DNA from: Solen grandis
Lineage: Eukaryota; Mollusca; Bivalvia; Adapedonta; Solenidae
Length of the DNA stretch: 64,000 bases
Direction of reading: 5' to 3'
Assembly (NCBI GenBank): GCA_021229015.1
Contig: CM037778.1
Span: forward strand, 13,235,294-13,299,293
Shown here: one piece after another, positions 61,343-64,000 of the stretch
Layout: each line of letters starts with the position of its first letter
Position numbering within the stretch: the stretch's first letter is position 1
The notes under the pieces: generated by a model
What the model saw: the letters and a program-made list of their open reading frames with translations, nothing else
Database searches by the model: none
What the model was told of the DNA's origin: nothing
Position numbers and translations under genes: made by a program

Positions 61343-62930
61343 TCAAACAAGTAACTGGTGGGCGTGTGCTGTGGTTTCCGTGTACGGGATTGGGGTAGGT
61401 TTCACGGGCGTGTTGTTGTCGAAGTGATCCCAGGTCTGTATCAGTTCATACAGTTTATCCCCGGGACATTCGGTTGGACGAACATCCCTGTGGCCATACA
61501 TTTTGTAATCGGGTCGTATTTTCCCTAACTGGATGCCGTATTGGATAAGACTCTTCACGGCGTCAAGAGCTTTCTGGTCCGGGAGTTTGCGAGAGTAATC
61601 TCCCATGATAGATATGGCAACTGCGACGTCATTCCAGCCCAGGGTATGCGCGCCTATCCTGTCCCATGAACGGGCCTCGTACACACGTCCGTCTTCTCCC
61701 ACCAAGAAGTTATAACCAATGTCGTCCCACCCTTTAAAAGAAGTTTTAAAACGCTATATAACAAATGAACGTCTATGTTAAAGTTCATCTATGCTGTTCG
61801 AAAGGGGATGTCAGAACATGTAGCTAGTTGTTATTAAAGATTCTTTTTATCTCACACTTTTTGAAATCAGTTAAGTGCAATAACTTAATTTTTTTAAGAC
61901 AAAAATGTGAATGTCTTGACCTCAAAGGTGCGCTTTGTCAGAGATTTGATTAACAACTAATGCATACTCTAGTTGTCGTGTTACATAAATTTACGACCAA
62001 CCTCTAACGTCCATGTGGAAATCCTGGATGGTTTTCATCTGCTCGGAGCAGACATCCTGGGTCCGACATTCCGCCATGGCGGTGTGATGAATGAACACGA
62101 TCCCAACGGGCGTCCCCATATAGTTGATCTCCCTCGAGGGCCGTGCTCTCCATTCTGCTCTCGTTACCAGGGTGATATTGTCACTTGAGGTTGCTGCCGT
62201 TTTGCTGTCTGAAACATTGAAACGCTGTCGTTATTTGGAGCCGACAAACTTGGACAAAATCTTAAGAGATTACCCTCATAAAATTGCAAGCCTCTATACT
62301 TACTGGTACAAAAACAACGAGGCCACAACTTATAACTGATTTCTAAATCATGTCTAGCACTACAAGTCTTCTATTTAGTTAAACACCCGGCACACTGAGA
62401 TCTATGTGGTAGAGACAACATAAGTCATCTTCTAAAAGACCGTACACCGTTGTCGAGTTTATGGAGTCGTTGATTAACCGTCACATAGACTCGTATCGCT
62501 GTGGGTTTAAATCCCAGCAAATCATCCGGACTTTTTCCCAGATGACTTGTGGGAGGCCGTTAGGGTCATTATTTTTATAATTATCTGGGCGTGTCTATAT
62601 GTATATGATTGAAATATTCAAACCTACATTCCTCCTACCTAAACATGTTGATACATACATCAGTGTGATAAATGTCCCACTAGACGTTATCAATCCCGCA
62701 AAACATTTACATTAGATATAAATACAGCACTAAGTAATACTGCAAGGAGTTTGCGCGTTAAAGGTTGTTTTTTTTTCTTACTCATCTTTTTTTGGACAAT
62801 TTGTTTTAGACTAATAACCTTATAATGCAACAGCTAATTATATTTGTACAATACTATAATACATAATAAGGAGTCTGCTAAACAATGTCTTACCGGAGAC
62901 AGCAGCTATTAAAACTAAAACCATAAACAT
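61343..62930 (-). CDS. Short secreted peptidoglycan recognition protein (PGRP-S type, predicted zinc amidase), three exons
   Basis: The CDS joins 62930-62894, 62208-62002 and 61731-61343 (210 aa). Both introns are phase 1 with GT/AG ends (685 and 270 bp). The start is the first ATG after an in-frame TAG. Residues 1-13 form a short hydrophobic signal peptide. The PGRP/amidase_2 domain runs from about residue 24 (LVTRAEW) to 182. Seen: FIHHTA with the zinc ligand His53, a Cys60/Cys66 pair that probably forms the family disulfide, GWDDIGYNF with catalytic Tyr88, and GHRDVRPTECPG with His162, Thr168 and zinc ligand Cys170. In this family these residues predict N-acetylmuramoyl-L-alanine amidase activity on bacterial peptidoglycan. 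Gly113-Trp114 resembles the Gly-Trp pair linked to DAP-type peptidoglycan binding; that is inference. A Thr/Pro-rich tail (residues 183-210) follows the domain. Secretion and an innate immune or gut role are inferred from family. No other gene is nearby. Confidence 0.94.
62455..62640 (+). mobile_element. Diverged tRNA-headed SINE in PGRP intron 1
   Basis: The stretch has a tRNA-like head ending in a B-box-like GTGGGTTTAAATCCCAG, then a tail containing ATGATTGAAATATTCAAAC, which resembles the CTGAAATACTGTC core of the other SINEs here. It lies wholly inside the first intron of the PGRP gene and in the opposite orientation. The edges are approximate. Confidence 0.5.
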
Positions 62931-63101
62931 GATCTCTGTCCTGATCGAGTTGGCTAGTCTGGGAGTCTACATGCAATACATGCTTATTGCTAAATTCCAT
63001 GAATTATCTCTCTCAGACTGATAAGAAAACACGATAGGGGCTAGACGCAAACATTTCACAGAAAGACATAAGCACTGCCTTCCTGTTAGGAGCAATATCA
63101 T

Positions 63102-63126
63102 CTTATCATCTTTGCCAATTTATATA
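63102..63126 (-). promoter_or_regulatory. Candidate PGRP core promoter: TATATAA box with adjacent GATA motif
   Basis: On the minus strand TATATAA lies at 63126-63120, followed by a TGATAAG GATA-type site at 63108-63102. The start codon is about 190 bases further on, which would leave a 5' UTR of roughly 160 bases. GATA sites are common upstream of invertebrate immune genes. In DNA this AT-rich a TATA match occurs easily by chance, so this is only a candidate. Confidence 0.25.
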
Positions 63127-63351
63127 ATACATGTTGTTACTGTATGATTAGAAATTATGTTATTCACACGAAAGTATAATATGTACATTGTCTTTACATA
63201 CGTGTGTGTGATAGTAAATATGCGTAAACTGGGTAATTCTGCTCTTTTCTAGACATGAAATATACACTAAATTGGATAGTATTTGAAGCGGGTTATAAAA
63301 AAAACTAAAAAATACTGTCACATACCTTACATAACATCCCCACCCATACAT

Positions 63352-63381
63352 ACATTAAAATAACATACCACACACCACGCC

Positions 63382-63414
<33 letters not shown>

Positions 63415-63555
63415 CATACTCTTAACATAACATCCTCCAAAACCCAGCACACACACAATACTTCATCATACCCCTCTTAAACAATTAACAACACATACAG
63501 CACCACAACAAACCCTCACACACACACTCACGCATACTTACATACATACATACCG
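63352..63555. repeat. CA/CATA-rich low-complexity tract
   Basis: ACATACATACAT arrays at 63384-63411 and 63537-63553, with CACA-rich strand-asymmetric DNA between. No gene seen. Confidence 0.9.
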
Positions 63556-64000
63556 TGTACAATCACATACAGAGGAGGAAACATACACATGTAACTTTTG
63601 TTACCATTTCAAATTCCTGTACGCAAAGAACCGGAACGTGCGTGAACTATATTTGCATCTTGTGTATAAATGTACACTATACTGTATACAGGGTGTGTAC
63701 ATAAGATTGACAGCAACAGAATTTTCTTCGGTTTGGAATGACTTTATAGCATTAATAATAATTTTCTTACATTCCTTCTTATTCACTTTGTAAATTGGGC
63801 GAGTTCTCTGATATACAGCTGTTTCCTCCTTATACTTGATCTTAAACAGGGGATTTAATAGACTTCAGGTCAACTTAAAGTTTATATTATACGAAGCAGT
63901 AATTACAATACGGTATGTCATGACATCAACTAAAGATGTTGCACAAAATGTTTGTTTTTTTTTCACATGTCATGTGTCTAAACATCTAACTTCAAAACGC

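Noticed and set aside
61973..62339. Plus-strand open frames over the PGRP locus
   Set aside because: They are antisense shadows of PGRP exon 2 and its intron.
63600..63790. Mariner-like end (CAGGGTGTGTACATAAG) with a 61-codon minus frame
   Set aside because: The resemblance to a mariner terminal repeat is short, and no partner repeat or transposase motif is visible.

Overview
The window is eukaryotic, AT-rich and almost entirely non-coding. It most resembles a marine bivalve (clam-type) genome. I base this on the mix of repeats: tRNA-headed SINEs whose 3' part carries a CTGAAATACTGTCGGTGGGA-type core, long elements that start near GCTCACCTGAG and end near CTCAGGTGAGC, and TTAA-flanked MITEs. 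A peptidoglycan recognition protein of invertebrate type fits this. The species assignment is inference; no search was run.

Only one intact protein-coding gene is convincing: a short, secreted, three-exon peptidoglycan recognition protein (PGRP) on the minus strand at 61343-62930. It has a signal peptide, consensus splice sites and all zinc-amidase residues. The other protein-like sequence is decayed: a non-LTR retrotransposon (43690-45545), the 3' end of a Tc1-like transposase (27430-27661, minus), and two related unrecognised coding relics (24751-25682 and 34393-34600).

Layout. 1-14 kb: mostly unstructured AT-rich DNA with SINEs, a perfect 152-bp direct duplication and a near-perfect hairpin. 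14.5-16.8 kb: a nested repeat element with four tandem copies of a roughly 315-bp unit. 18.6-31.2 kb: three diverged copies (A, B, C) of a 2-2.6 kb non-coding block, one of them interrupted by a second large repeat element; a weaker fourth match (D) lies near 42 kb. 31-37 kb: SINEs, a 211-bp MITE and AT-rich DNA. 37.6-40.6 kb: a 3-kb minisatellite of a 20-bp unit. 41-48 kb: a SINE with an unusual tail, the LINE relic and a small three-copy repeat. 50001-50100: an assembly gap. 52-58 kb: three copies of a TTAA-type MITE. 58-61 kb: a full-length SINE with perfect target-site duplications and other repeats. 61-63 kb: the PGRP gene.

No operon-like or pathway-level grouping exists here. The biology worth following is the PGRP gene, the serially duplicated block with its associated coding relics, and the minisatellite. 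I found no clear evidence of a novel defence or enzymatic system, and many short open frames in this AT-rich DNA look fortuitous.
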